From JANLTX01 sp049840835 (GTDB lineage Bacteria > Armatimonadota > Armatimonadia > Armatimonadales > Armatimonadaceae), in assembly GCA_049840835.1 (NCBI GenBank), contig JASGJG010000020.1, positions 1 through 64,000 on the forward strand: a stretch of 64,000 nt of DNA, read 5' to 3'. This document shows, piece after piece, positions 52,932 through 62,272 of the stretch. The notes beneath the pieces are model-generated. The model was not told the DNA's origin, searched no databases, and saw only the letters and a program-made list of their open reading frames with translations. The position numbers were made by a program, and so were the translations under genes. The first letter of the stretch is position 1; the number at the start of each line of letters is the position of its first letter.

Positions 52932-53852
52932 ATGGCTTCTGTCGCCTCCGTTCAAGATTTAACGATCCGCTACGGCACCAAGACTGTTTTAGACCAGTTC
53001 TCTCTCGATATTCCCGAAGGGTGTATTGGTTTGCTTGGGCCAAATGGTGCGGGAAAATCCACTCTGATTAAGACCCTGCTGGGCTTTCTTACGCCTGCTT
53101 CCGGCACGGCAGAGGTGCTTGGTCGGTCGGTGGCGACCCAGCGGCAAGAAATCCGCCAGCTTGTAGGTCTCATGCCGGAGCAAGAGTGCCATATTCCTGG
53201 CATGAGCGCTGTTATGTTCGTGGCCTATGCGGCGGAGCTTGCTGGACTTCCTGCGCCACAGGCTATGAGCCGCGCTCACGAGATTCTGGAGTACTGCAAT
53301 CTGGGCGAGGCGCGATACCGGAATGTAGAGACGTTTTCGACAGGAATGAAACAGCGGGTAAAACTGGCGCAGGCCCTTGCTCATGGTCCCCGGCTGCTCT
53401 TTCTAGATGAGCCAACCAATGGCCTGGACCCGAAGGGGCGCGATGAGATGCTAGCTCTGGTCCGTACTGTGTCGAAAAGCCGCGGGCTCTCCGTGGTGCT
53501 TTGCTCCCACCTGCTGCCGGATATTGAAAAGACCTGTGATGAAGTGATTGTTCTGCGGCGGGGAGAGGTCATTACACAGGGACCTATTGACCTTCTTAAG
53601 GCAACTGAGGACTTTCAGGTGCGTATCGATCTGCGCCTTTGGAACCCCGCCTTTGAAGAGGCGCTTGGCGCCTCTGGAGGCAAGCTTTTGAGTCGCCAGG
53701 GTCCCAGCGCCAGATTTGTCTTCAGCAAGAAACCCGATGATGTTGGGAAGCTACTCTTTGAGGCCGCCCATACTTCAAGAACTCAACTGAGAGGTTTTGA
53801 GGCATCGGAGCGAAGCTTAGAGGACATCTTCCTGGAGGCAGTAGACGCATGA
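52932..53852 (+). CDS. ABC-2 transporter ATPase, module 1
   Basis: About 306 residues. Walker A LLGPNGAGKSTLI, signature FSTGMKQRVKLAQAL, Walker B LLFLDEPTNGLD, H-loop LCSHLLPD, and a C-terminal tail of about 80 residues as in gliding or natural-product type exporters. ATG at 52932; the in-frame 52908 adds eight unlike residues. TATAAC at 52919-52924 lies only eight bases before the ATG, so a leaderless mRNA is possible, but no good -35 is seen. Overlaps the permease by four bases. Confidence 0.9.
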   Translation: MASVASVQDLTIRYGTKTVLDQFSLDIPEGCIGLLGPNGAGKSTLIKTLLGFLTPASGTAEVLGRSVATQRQEIRQLVGLMPEQECHIPGMSAVMFVAYAAELAGLPAPQAMSRAHEILEYCNLGEARYRNVETFSTGMKQRVKLAQALAHGPRLLFLDEPTNGLDPKGRDEMLALVRTVSKSRGLSVVLCSHLLPDIEKTCDEVIVLRRGEVITQGPIDLLKATEDFQVRIDLRLWNPAFEEALGASGGKLLSRQGPSARFVFSKKPDDVGKLLFEAAHTSRTQLRGFEASERSLEDIFLEAVDA

Positions 53853-54832
53853 GTACCCCCGCTGTACCAAAAGTAACCCGAATCGCGGACCTGAGTTATC
53901 GAAACTACGATGGTCCACGCCGTGCCGCCGGGATGGGTTGGTGGACGATAGCGACAATGACGATGCGAATGAATATTCGCAAAGTCGCCTTCTGGATTCC
54001 CATTGGCTTCATTATTCTCTGGGCGCTTTTCCTGATTCTGGCCTTCTTCTTTACGAACCGCATCGGGGCCGAGCAGCTTAAAATCTCCTACGCCAATATT
54101 CTCTATCAGTGTGTTTGTGGGGACTGGACCCTGCTGATGCTGATGCTTCTGGGGTTGGTCGTCGGCTCAGGAGCAATTGCGGCAGATACTCAGGCAAACG
54201 CACTCCTGGTTTATTTTGCCCGCCCGCTCTCCAAGCTAGAGTATGTTTTTGGAAAGTGGGTTGGTGTCTTTCTGATGCTTTTTTCCGCAACCTTCTTACC
54301 CGCCCTGCTCATCTATCTGTATTTTCTGGCGGCCTATACATCGGATGGCTTTTTCAAGCAAGATCCTATTCTGTTGCTCCGGACACTGGGGGCGTCACTG
54401 GTCGCTCCGGCAATCGATACGAGCCTGATCCTTGGGTTCTCTGCGCTCTCCCGCACGGGGCGGGTGGCGGGTGCCTCGTTCGCTATTTTCTATCTGCTTC
54501 TCGGAGTCCTTACGAATGTCCTTGGGATTACCGCGATGGAGAACGCGCGAATGGACGACGACATGGATAGGAAGGTGGGAAATCGCTTCGCTATAGCCAG
54601 CACGACCCGCAGATTCAATGTCGTTGGAATCACCGATGGCATCGGCTTGAAGTTCTTCCGGCTGAAGCCCTACTTCGGTCTCGCACCTGATCCCCGCATG
54701 TTGCAGCGTCGCCCTACAAGGTTCACTCCACCTATCCTGGCTCCGCTGGTCGCAACGGGCAGCGCCATGGTTATCGTGCCGCTGATTCTGATTACCTGGC
54801 GTATACGTGCCGTAGAAGTGGTGTCTGGATGA
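53849..54832 (+). CDS. ABC-2 permease, module 1
   Basis: 327 residues with six membrane spans (for example FWIPIGFIILWALFLILAFF, AFLVYF-like segments and LLLGVLTNVLGI). The soluble loop near residues 230-290 is long. Overlaps its neighbours by four bases on both sides. Substrate unknown. Confidence 0.8.
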   Translation: MSTPAVPKVTRIADLSYRNYDGPRRAAGMGWWTIATMTMRMNIRKVAFWIPIGFIILWALFLILAFFFTNRIGAEQLKISYANILYQCVCGDWTLLMLMLLGLVVGSGAIAADTQANALLVYFARPLSKLEYVFGKWVGVFLMLFSATFLPALLIYLYFLAAYTSDGFFKQDPILLLRTLGASLVAPAIDTSLILGFSALSRTGRVAGASFAIFYLLLGVLTNVLGITAMENARMDDDMDRKVGNRFAIASTTRRFNVVGITDGIGLKFFRLKPYFGLAPDPRMLQRRPTRFTPPILAPLVATGSAMVIVPLILITWRIRAVEVVSG

Positions 54833-55758
54833 TCGAGATGAATCGCGCCTCTCGCTGGCACGGGCGAGTTATTGGCCTGAACGATGTCAGTTTCCGAGTA
54901 GACAATGGACTGACTGCCCTGCTTGGTCCTAATGGCGCAGGTAAGTCTACCCTGTTCAAGATGGCTACCGGTCAGATCCGACCGACCACAGGCATGGTCA
55001 AGGTCATGGGTATGGACCCATTCGGTAACCCCAACGTAATGCGGAAGTTGGGCTACTGCCCGGAGATAGACAATTTCTACGAGGAGATGACAGGCCGAGA
55101 GTTTGTCACTCTTCTGGGTTCTATGTCTGGCATTTCAGGAGCCAAACTAAAAAACAGGGTAGCCGAAGTAATCGAGCAGGTTGGAATGACCGACCGCTGT
55201 GACCGCAAACTGGGCGGCTACTCCAAGGGTATGCGGCAGCGCATCAAGATAGCTCAGGCAATTGTGCATGACCCACAGGTGATTCTCTTAGACGAGCCTC
55301 TGAACGGCCTGGACCCCATTGGTCGCCGTGATGTCGTGGACCTGATGAAGACCTGGGCCGCTGCCGGTAAATGTGTGTTAGTCTCCAGCCATATTCTTTA
55401 TGAAGTGGAGCAGATAACCGATCAGATTCTGGTTATCTACCGCGGGCGCGTGCTGGCGGAGGGTGACATTCACTCCCTCCGGGAGCTCATTGCGGAGCAT
55501 CCCCATCATATTCGTGTCCAGGTAGACCGCCCGAGGCCACTTGCCGCCGCACTGATCGGCCTTCCCAGCGTACTCGGTGCTCGTGTTCTATCGGATCAAT
55601 CGCGCCTTATCGAAGTAGAAACGTCTCAGCCGGGCGCGTTCTACGATGCCCTTTCGGAGATTGTTTTGAGCGATGGTTATGTCCTGGAGAGTCTTACCTC
55701 CCCAGACAACAATCTGGAGTCGGTCTTCCGCTACCTGGTGGAGCGCAAAACAGCATGA
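54829..55758 (+). CDS. ABC-2 transporter ATPase, module 2
   Basis: 309 residues. LLGPNGAGKSTLFKMATGQI (Walker A), GYSKGMRQRIKIAQAI (signature), VILLDEPLNGLDPIG (Walker B), SSHILYEVEQ (H-loop). Distinct from module 1 in sequence. Overlaps its neighbours by four bases on both sides. Confidence 0.9.
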   Translation: MIEMNRASRWHGRVIGLNDVSFRVDNGLTALLGPNGAGKSTLFKMATGQIRPTTGMVKVMGMDPFGNPNVMRKLGYCPEIDNFYEEMTGREFVTLLGSMSGISGAKLKNRVAEVIEQVGMTDRCDRKLGGYSKGMRQRIKIAQAIVHDPQVILLDEPLNGLDPIGRRDVVDLMKTWAAAGKCVLVSSHILYEVEQITDQILVIYRGRVLAEGDIHSLRELIAEHPHHIRVQVDRPRPLAAALIGLPSVLGARVLSDQSRLIEVETSQPGAFYDALSEIVLSDGYVLESLTSPDNNLESVFRYLVERKTA

Positions 55759-56543
55759 GTGAGTTGTATCTTCTGCGCGAGAGCTTGCGTTCCGCCTTCG
55801 CACCCAAGCGCCTGGTTATGGTTCTGGTGCTTGTTCTACTTCCCGCAATCATCGGCCTGTTCTATCGCTTTACCCAGAGCAGTGAGCGGTTCGACCCTGT
55901 GGCGAACTACAACAGTCTCGCTTTAAATATTGTCTTTCGGCTGATTCTTACTCTGCTGGCTGTGCTGTATGGTACGGGTGCACTATCGCAGGAAATCGAT
56001 GGGCGAACGATTGTTTACCTTCTCACTCGCCCTATGGCGCGCTGGCGTATTCTTCTGACCAAGCTGGTTGGTGCCTGGCTGCTGGTAGCCCTTGCCGGAT
56101 GCCTTTCCGTATTTATGCTAGCTCTGGCTCTTTTCGGCGGACAGATAAGTCAGGCTCCACTTGCGCTGGATATACGCGCTATTGTCATTGGTGCCGCCGC
56201 CTACAGCGCCCTGTTCTGTTTTCTATCGACCTTGCTCTCTCGCCCCTTACTCTACGCACTGCTCTATGGGGTCGGCTGGGAGAATGTGGCCAGCCTATTT
56301 CCGGGTGGATTTGCCCGGCTCTCCATTCTGTCGAACCTGCAAACACTCTCCGCTCATCTGAAAGATGTACCCGCGAACGAAGGCGCAGATAGCCCGCTCA
56401 ACTCCCTGCTTATTGGAGACCCCACCATCATTACGCGCCCACAAGCCTGGATTGCGATCTGGCTTGCCATTCTCGGGTGGGGCCTGTTGAGTTTGATTAC
56501 GTTCTCCAAGCGAGAGTACGCCCCTCGCGAAGAAGGCGGCTAA
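55755..56543 (+). CDS. ABC-2 permease, module 2
   Basis: 262 residues with six membrane spans. Features the RTIVYLLTRPMARWRILLTK segment found in the family (ABC-2 permease, NosY-like). Last gene of the four-gene operon. Ends seven bases before the convergent zinc-ribbon membrane gene. Confidence 0.8.
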   Translation: MSELYLLRESLRSAFAPKRLVMVLVLVLLPAIIGLFYRFTQSSERFDPVANYNSLALNIVFRLILTLLAVLYGTGALSQEIDGRTIVYLLTRPMARWRILLTKLVGAWLLVALAGCLSVFMLALALFGGQISQAPLALDIRAIVIGAAAYSALFCFLSTLLSRPLLYALLYGVGWENVASLFPGGFARLSILSNLQTLSAHLKDVPANEGADSPLNSLLIGDPTIITRPQAWIAIWLAILGWGLLSLITFSKREYAPREEGG

Positions 56544-56549
56544 GTTGGG

Positions 56550-57161
56550 CTAGGCCTTCTGCCCGCACTGGGTGCAGAAGGAATCTCTCTTCTGCATGGG
56601 TTCACCGCAGCGCCCACAGTGAGGGCCGGTGGTGCGAGCAATGCCACAGGTGGGGCAGAATCGAAAGGCGGCACTGCGCCAGGGAGTTCGGCAGCTACGG
56701 CAACGCTCCGGCATCAATCGGAGCGCGGCTCCGCCAAGCAATAGCACTCCACCAATGAGCGTGATGGTACTCCCCACCCCGGCATGGTCGCGAGAGCTGC
56801 CAATCCCACCAAATGGGTCTATGGGCGGTACGGTGATTCGGGCGAGTTTATCGTTAATGGGGTTGAGCGCCTGCTGAATCTCCAGAGTGCGCCGTATGAC
56901 CTCTCGGGGTGCCTGAGTCCGTGCCTGCCAGGCAGTTATCAAACAGGCCACAGCAAGTGCTGCTGCCAGATAGGGCAATCGGCGCAGGGATAGTGCGGCT
57001 ACCACGGCCAGCCCTACACAAGCAGCACCTCTTGGCCAGAGTCCGCCTGGTAAGCTGACTTCCAGCCCGAAAACAGTGAATCGAGCCCATGGCAGCGCCG
57101 CCCCTACCAACACCAGAAGCGCTCCCAGAACTCCCATGAATACGCCCAGTTTCGCTCGCAT
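56550..57161 (-). CDS. membrane protein with C-terminal zinc ribbons
   Basis: 203 residues. Four membrane spans in residues 1-125 (for example MGVLGALLVLVGAALPWARF), then two zinc-ribbon-like pairs: CRSCRTPW with CPTCGIAR, and CGRCGEPM with CTQCGQKA. Divergent from the next gene with 45 bases between. Function unknown. Confidence 0.75.
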   Translation of the reverse strand: MRAKLGVFMGVLGALLVLVGAALPWARFTVFGLEVSLPGGLWPRGAACVGLAVVAALSLRRLPYLAAALAVACLITAWQARTQAPREVIRRTLEIQQALNPINDKLARITVPPIDPFGGIGSSRDHAGVGSTITLIGGVLLLGGAALRLMPERCRSCRTPWRSAAFRFCPTCGIARTTGPHCGRCGEPMQKRDSFCTQCGQKA

Positions 57162-57169
57162 ACTATTAT

Positions 57170-57185
57170 GTTACGCTACCGTAAC
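57170..57185. promoter_or_regulatory. short palindrome between divergent genes
   Basis: GTTACG CTAC CGTAAC, a perfect 6-bp inverted repeat with a 4-base spacer, lies in the 45-base gap between the divergent starts 57161 and 57207. It is a candidate operator; no regulator is adjacent. Short palindromes of this size also occur by chance. Confidence 0.25.
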
Positions 57186-57206
57186 GAAATCGGGGTAGGA
57201 TGCGGC

Positions 57207-57746
57207 ATGAAACGAATTTTAGTTACTCTTGCTACCACCGCTGCTCTGGCGCTCGCTGCAACGGCGCAGGGACCGCAGGCAACGCGTGCCGCGGTGAAAG
57301 CAGCCCCTCCAGCCACCAATGGCACGATGAGTTTTGAGGCCGCCATTAAGAAAACGGGCTTGAAGTTCCAGAAAGATGCGGAAGGCGATTACAAGCTAGA
57401 AATCCAGTGGAAAACAGAAGAGCGCAGCCAGCTTGTCTTTCTGCGCACGAAGCCTGCCGAGTTTGATAAGGACAACCGTGTGGAGAAGATGCACGAAGTC
57501 TGGTCTCTCTGCTGGAAGGGTGACACCCGACCGGAGCCAGATGTGTTGGAGAAGCTACTGACCACGCGCTTCAAAGTAGGCGCCTTCCAGGTCGAAAAAT
57601 CGAAAGAAGGCAAGTACTACGCCTACTACCGTGTGGACCTACCCGATGATATCCGCCCCGGCCTTCTGGACCACGTGGTGAACATGGTGGCTGAGGTCGC
57701 AGACGATATGGAAAAAGACCTCACCGGCGGCAAAGACGATTTATAG
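57207..57746 (+). CDS. secreted protein, YbjN/chaperone-like fold possible
   Basis: 179 residues. Signal peptide MKRILVTLATTAALALAATA (about residues 1-20). The remainder begins MSFEAAIKKTGLKFQKD, then LEIQWKTEERSQLVFL and VDLPDDIRPGLLDHVV, a pattern reminiscent of YbjN or type III chaperone folds. An AGGA precedes the ATG. The in-frame start at 57168 is less likely. Followed by a strong terminator. Confidence 0.7.
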   Translation: MKRILVTLATTAALALAATAQGPQATRAAVKAAPPATNGTMSFEAAIKKTGLKFQKDAEGDYKLEIQWKTEERSQLVFLRTKPAEFDKDNRVEKMHEVWSLCWKGDTRPEPDVLEKLLTTRFKVGAFQVEKSKEGKYYAYYRVDLPDDIRPGLLDHVVNMVAEVADDMEKDLTGGKDDL

Positions 57747-57750
57747 GTTC

Positions 57751-57785
57751 CACGACTCCGCCCCTTGGGGCGGAGTCGTGCTTTT
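57751..57785 (+). terminator. intrinsic terminator
   Basis: CACGACTCCGCCCC / GGGGCGGAGTCGTG, a perfect 14-bp stem with a two-base turn (57751-57780), followed by CTTTT. Ends the 57207-57746 gene. Confidence 0.9.
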
Positions 57786-57788
57786 AGA

Positions 57789-59777
57789 TTAGCCCAGTTC
57801 TATCATGGCGTGACCGTCTAATCGGGGCAGGGTGATGGTTGCGACTCCGTTCTCCAGGGTCAGAGGTAGGGAGTCGCCACTGGGAACCAGTCGGGCTGTA
57901 GAGACACCAGCGACACGGGCACGGATGGTGATATCGAGAATCGGCAGTACATCTTCGAGAATGTCGAAGCGAGTGCCTCGGCGCTCCGGAGTATAGCCCA
58001 GTAAGTGAACCACATAGCGGTGTGCTTCGGGCTGCTGGGTCAGAGTGCTAATCAGGCAGCTAGGCCCATCTACCTCCAGCACGGGGTCGGGTAGGAGCTG
58101 CTTTAGAGCATCTCGTACTATCGTCTTTACCCAGAGCGGTGCGCAGTCGTGGTACTGCGCAAACACCGGGTGCGCCAGATAGATCACACGGCCTGCCTTC
58201 ACTACAGAGGGATAGCCTTCTTTGCCCTCGCTCGGAGTGTGGGCATGGGAGCAGAAATGTCGCCAGTTCCGGTTGAAATACGGTGTCTGCACCCGCGCTA
58301 GTACTTCTGAGCCAGAGAGCGGAGTCACCTCCAGTGCTTTCTGGTACATCACATGCCCGGTATCGGGCAGTCCACTCCCGATGCCGCCGCCCGGCACGAA
58401 GAAATCCGGAGAGAACGGGGCATCACCTACCGCCTCCACTCCGAAAACCGGACTACCGAACTTGCCGAACTCATCTAGCCCGGACTTATGGGAGACCAGC
58501 AGCGAGCCTCCGCCGAAAACATACGTCTCCAGCTTTTCGGCCAGCACAGGTGTACAGAGCACGGAGTCAGGCAGAACGAGAACCCGATACGGCGTAAAGT
58601 CCGCCTTTGTGTCTACGATATCGAAATTAACCCGCAGCTCCTGGAGCATGCGCACTGCACCCAGGACATTGTTCTGATGTCGCCCGCCATCCGGCTTTTC
58701 ATCGAACTGTTCCTCGGTGGTTAGCAGCGCTACATCACAGACTGGCTTTGCCCCCAACACCCAGGGCTCTTTCTTCTCGACTTCGGCATAAACGCTACCT
58801 ACAAGCTCGTAGGTTGCCGCATCTAATCGTCCGCGCGGGGGTAGCTGATCTCCTACAGAGCATCTGGCACCCAGAGCAAGCATATGGAAGCACTCGAACT
58901 GGAGCGCCACAGGGTTCTTATAGCTACCGAAGTCTCCCCAGGATGTATGGAACTTACCCGTCATCCCCAGGCATTCGTGCCCCAGGGTACGTCCGTAACG
59001 CATGGCCTGCGGAAAGTGCAGATAGCCCCACCCACCCGATGGCAGGGACTCCAGCTCGTAGTGCGTGTAGCTCTCTTTTGAGGGCCGATGCTTGGTGCCC
59101 ACGTGCCCGGAGTTGTAGAAGATAGTCGCCTCCGGCGCTTTCGCGCGCACGAATGCGCTCATCTCCGCTTCCCACTCCCGAATCACGGCCACAGAGAACT
59201 TCAGGCGATCCACGGGGCTTTCCGGGTTCAGACCGCGCCGATCCATCTCCTGAATCCGCCCAAAGGAGAGCGAGGGCTGAGACTGCACGATGTCGAAGAA
59301 GAGCCCATCCACCGGCATGGTATTTAGAATCTCGCCCACATGATCGAAGAGAAACTTCCGATACTCCGGGTGGAACACATCCAGCCAGCGATAGAAACCA
59401 GGGTCTAATGGCCGTGTGCCGAACTCTCGCCCGTCTTCGTCGATGTGCAGCCAGTCTCTATGCCGGTCCGCGCTGAACTCATCCCATTGCACGGTCACAT
59501 AGATAGGCACCCGGATTCCCCGTTTATGGCACGCCTCTATCTGGTCCGGCAGTAGATTCGGGCGTACGAGATTCGGGTGAATGCGCTCCGGGAAGAGCTT
59601 GCTCTGGTAGTAGAGCATGCCATGGTGGCAGCGAGCAAAGCAGGTTATGGAGTTTACGCGGGCCTTTTCCAGCGTGGCGGCAAACTCATCTGGGTCGAAA
59701 TCGGCGCCAATGCCGGGAATCTCCGGGCTGGTATGGAAATCGAGGTGTATCTGGCGGGAGCGAAGCGGCGGTGTCAT
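57789..59777 (-). CDS. glycosidase-like protein with beta-galactosidase-trimerization-type domain
   Basis: About 662 residues. The N-terminal TIM barrel starts RQIHLDFHTSPEIPG and has ITCFARCHHGMLYY, VQWDEFSADRHRDW, LFFDIVQSQPSL and FYNSGHVGTKHRP. The C-terminal part (from about residue 350) has DVALLTTEEQFDEK, VLVLPDSVLC and GGGSLLVSHKSG, as in beta-galactosidase trimerization domains. Resembles proteins called family 10 or GH29-like in annotation; the substrate is not determinable. ATG at 59777 (MTPPLRSRQ) is preferred over 59825. No signal peptide. Confidence 0.75.
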   Translation of the reverse strand: MTPPLRSRQIHLDFHTSPEIPGIGADFDPDEFAATLEKARVNSITCFARCHHGMLYYQSKLFPERIHPNLVRPNLLPDQIEACHKRGIRVPIYVTVQWDEFSADRHRDWLHIDEDGREFGTRPLDPGFYRWLDVFHPEYRKFLFDHVGEILNTMPVDGLFFDIVQSQPSLSFGRIQEMDRRGLNPESPVDRLKFSVAVIREWEAEMSAFVRAKAPEATIFYNSGHVGTKHRPSKESYTHYELESLPSGGWGYLHFPQAMRYGRTLGHECLGMTGKFHTSWGDFGSYKNPVALQFECFHMLALGARCSVGDQLPPRGRLDAATYELVGSVYAEVEKKEPWVLGAKPVCDVALLTTEEQFDEKPDGGRHQNNVLGAVRMLQELRVNFDIVDTKADFTPYRVLVLPDSVLCTPVLAEKLETYVFGGGSLLVSHKSGLDEFGKFGSPVFGVEAVGDAPFSPDFFVPGGGIGSGLPDTGHVMYQKALEVTPLSGSEVLARVQTPYFNRNWRHFCSHAHTPSEGKEGYPSVVKAGRVIYLAHPVFAQYHDCAPLWVKTIVRDALKQLLPDPVLEVDGPSCLISTLTQQPEAHRYVVHLLGYTPERRGTRFDILEDVLPILDITIRARVAGVSTARLVPSGDSLPLTLENGVATITLPRLDGHAMIELG

Positions 59778-59850
59778 CACACCCTCACGGTTCGCACCAA
59801 TCCTGAAAAAGTCCTTCTGTGCCAAGCTCAGGAACCGGTATACTCAGCCC

Positions 59851-60339
59851 ATGAAATTTTGGGCATTTTCTCTACTCGCTCTATTACTGTGTGGTTGCTC
59901 TAATTCCACGGATAGTGGGGATGGTCAGGTTCGTACCAGCGACGACGGAAAGAGCCAGGTAATCATGGCTAAGACCGATGATGCCAGAATCGCGGCGGCA
60001 ACGAAGGAAGCGCGGCGAAGACTGCCCGAGTTTATAAAGGCGCTTAAGAACCCCGCTCTAGCCAAAACCTGCCTGCTGAAGATTCCCGTTAGTGATGGCA
60101 AAACAAGGGAATTCATGTGGATAACTGACGTTACCTACGACACACAGGCCTTTTTCGGCACCTTTGTGGATGACGCCTTCGATGTCTCTGGTCCCTACAA
60201 AAAGGGGATGAAAGGAGCTTGCCGTGCGGCAGATATCTCGGACTGGCTCTACAAAAATGGCGATAAAAAAGTCGGCGGATTCACGAACAAAATCCTGGAA
60301 GACCTAGCGGCCCAGAACCCGAAAAACCGCGTTCAGTAA
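59851..60339 (+). CDS. DUF2314-family lipoprotein
   Basis: 162 residues. Signal and lipobox: MKFWAFSLLALLLCGC with LCGC, so Cys16 is lipidated. DUF2314 pattern AATKEARRRLPEFIKAL, TREFMWITDVTYDTQAFFG and ISDWLYKNG. Start ATG at 59851; upstream frame is a shadow. Its stop abuts the convergent GH16 stop. Confidence 0.8.
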   Translation: MKFWAFSLLALLLCGCSNSTDSGDGQVRTSDDGKSQVIMAKTDDARIAAATKEARRRLPEFIKALKNPALAKTCLLKIPVSDGKTREFMWITDVTYDTQAFFGTFVDDAFDVSGPYKKGMKGACRAADISDWLYKNGDKKVGGFTNKILEDLAAQNPKNRVQ

Positions 60340-61008
60340 CTACTTGCCAGGCGTATAGAGCACGCGGCGCAGGGCGACTTCCAGTGGCTTTCCATCTGCT
60401 GGTGCTTTCCCCTGAAATAGCCACAAATTCAGGTGCAGTGGCAGTGGTTTCTGAGGCACTTGCTTCTTCGGGTCAGGCGGAGCGAAACGCCAGCTTGTAA
60501 TCAGCGCTCCCTTACCACCATGCCCGTGCCGGGCTTCATAGCGGATTTCAGTGGGAGTCCATACGAATCGGTAGCTAGAGTAATCTCCGGTCAGAGTTAT
60601 CGGAAACGCATAGGAAGTTTCTTTTACTCCCGACTCCTTCACCGCAGGCCAGACCGTGAAACTGCCCACGTGGTTCTTCGGATTTCCCCAGCGCGCCAGC
60701 TCGATGTCGATTTCGTTGGTGGTATCTGGCCCTATATCCCGACGGGTATAGGGGAAGAACCCGAGAACGATTTCCGGCGTGAAGCGGTCCGGGCGACCGA
60801 TTAAGTCAAAATCATAGGTGCCGAACCCCAGACGTTCCTGGGTAAATAGCTCCGCGCACGTCCAGCGATTGTCGCGTTTCTGGATACTCAGAGTCAGGTC
60901 ACCATTGCGCTGCACCTGCACATTGCGCTCATCCCAGCGGTTCGGGCCAGGGCCACCATCGCTGGTAGTGCGAACGTCCCAGCGGCGTCCTTGCCAGTTC
61001 AGGGTCAT
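60340..61008 (-). CDS. GH16-family glycoside hydrolase
   Basis: 222 residues of a concanavalin-like jelly roll. The catalytic motif NEIDIELAR has E99, D101 and E103 (ExDxE). Other segments: NRWDERNVQVQRNGDL, TPEIVLGFFPYTRRDIG and NLWLFQGKAPADGKP. No signal peptide, so either cytosolic or the export signal is missing. Acts on beta-1,3- or beta-1,4-glucans or galactans. Overlaps the MFS gene by four bases. Confidence 0.85.
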   Translation of the reverse strand: MTLNWQGRRWDVRTTSDGGPGPNRWDERNVQVQRNGDLTLSIQKRDNRWTCAELFTQERLGFGTYDFDLIGRPDRFTPEIVLGFFPYTRRDIGPDTTNEIDIELARWGNPKNHVGSFTVWPAVKESGVKETSYAFPITLTGDYSSYRFVWTPTEIRYEARHGHGGKGALITSWRFAPPDPKKQVPQKPLPLHLNLWLFQGKAPADGKPLEVALRRVLYTPGK

Positions 61009-62234
61009 GTTCTCAGTTTACCTCGCCCCTCTCCCAGTAGCAGCAACGAGGCAAGGGCGGCTATAGCCGCAAAGGCCATAATAGGCGGATATCCCAGCCA
61101 GCCCACTAACAAACCGCCCAGCCAGGGGGCCAGTGTTTTGGGAGCAGCACGAACAATGTTATAGAGCGCAGAGTAGAGTGGGATTTTCTCGGAGCTGCCC
61201 GCGAGCTCCATCATGAGGGTGTTCGCGGCGACATCGATTCCTGCTGTCGCCAATGCCCATAAGGCGAAGACCAGCGCGAAGGCGACATTATTGGGAGCGA
61301 CGATGGCGAGTAGAAAGGTGGCTGCGCCAAACAGGCAGGCGGCGGCGGTCATGGGGCGATTTCCCCAGCGGTCGGCCAGCCATCCGATAAATAGACTGCC
61401 GACTGCCGAGGTAAAGACATAGACTGTGGTGTAGAGCGCCAGGTCCGCGGCATCTTTACCCAGTTTCTTTTCCGCCAGCAACGCCAGGAATGGGGCAGCG
61501 GCATTGGTGAGCACGTATACGGTCTGAGAGATTGCCAGGCGACGAAACCGGGCATCCGCATGCCAGACAGCCAGAGCATCTGCCCAGCGGAAGTTTCCAC
61601 CTTCCCTTGGTTCGGAGCGTGGTTCCCGTAAAAAGAGAAACGGCATGATGCTGGCGGTCAGCAAAGTGAAACCAATCAGGAATCCGTTTCCAAAGCCGTT
61701 GGGGAATCCCCCATTCGCACCACCCAGTACCACGGTTCTCAGAATCCGCTCGGTACCCAGGGTGCAAAGCCCGGCGATTCCGCCTGCTACGCCGTACATG
61801 CGTCCACGCCAATGCATGGGTACGGTCTTGGCAATCACGGTCCAGTAGGCAGGAATGTTGAAGCCCATGCAGAGGCTATGGGCGCAGAAGCAGAGAAATG
61901 TGGCGAGTATCAGCCAGCTCGGGTGACTCAGCCCCCATAGAGGAGCCAGGAACGCTAGCGGGAGCAGCACCAGCCGCTCAATCAGCGCGACCCAGAATAG
62001 CCAGCCTTTGAGGTACGGGCGCCTACCTAGCGCTCCGACTATCAGCAGGCCCGGCGCTAGAACCAGCAGACTGGAGATGCCGCTGAGCGCCCCTACGGTA
62101 GCTTCGGAAGCGCCGCAGCGATGGAGGAAGGCTGGAATAATCGTCTGGAGCGAGAAGAAGGCGATACCGATGGGAAAGCCCACTGCATCCGTGGTTCCGA
62201 TAACAAAGTTGACGATTTTATCCCGACGAGTCAC
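61005..62234 (-). CDS. MFS transporter
   Basis: 409 residues with about 12 membrane spans. Features typical of the major facilitator family: LADRWGNRPMTAA loop, GVAGGIAGLCTLG and a mid-protein basic loop. Cotranscribed with GH16 (four-base overlap), which suggests uptake or export of a sugar. Divergent from the M42 peptidase with 38 bases between. Confidence 0.88.
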   Translation of the reverse strand: MTRRDKIVNFVIGTTDAVGFPIGIAFFSLQTIIPAFLHRCGASEATVGALSGISSLLVLAPGLLIVGALGRRPYLKGWLFWVALIERLVLLPLAFLAPLWGLSHPSWLILATFLCFCAHSLCMGFNIPAYWTVIAKTVPMHWRGRMYGVAGGIAGLCTLGTERILRTVVLGGANGGFPNGFGNGFLIGFTLLTASIMPFLFLREPRSEPREGGNFRWADALAVWHADARFRRLAISQTVYVLTNAAAPFLALLAEKKLGKDAADLALYTTVYVFTSAVGSLFIGWLADRWGNRPMTAAACLFGAATFLLAIVAPNNVAFALVFALWALATAGIDVAANTLMMELAGSSEKIPLYSALYNIVRAAPKTLAPWLGGLLVGWLGYPPIMAFAAIAALASLLLLGEGRGKLRT

Positions 62235-62272
62235 GAGCAGGCATTGTACCTCGCCATGTCGAAGGATGGATT

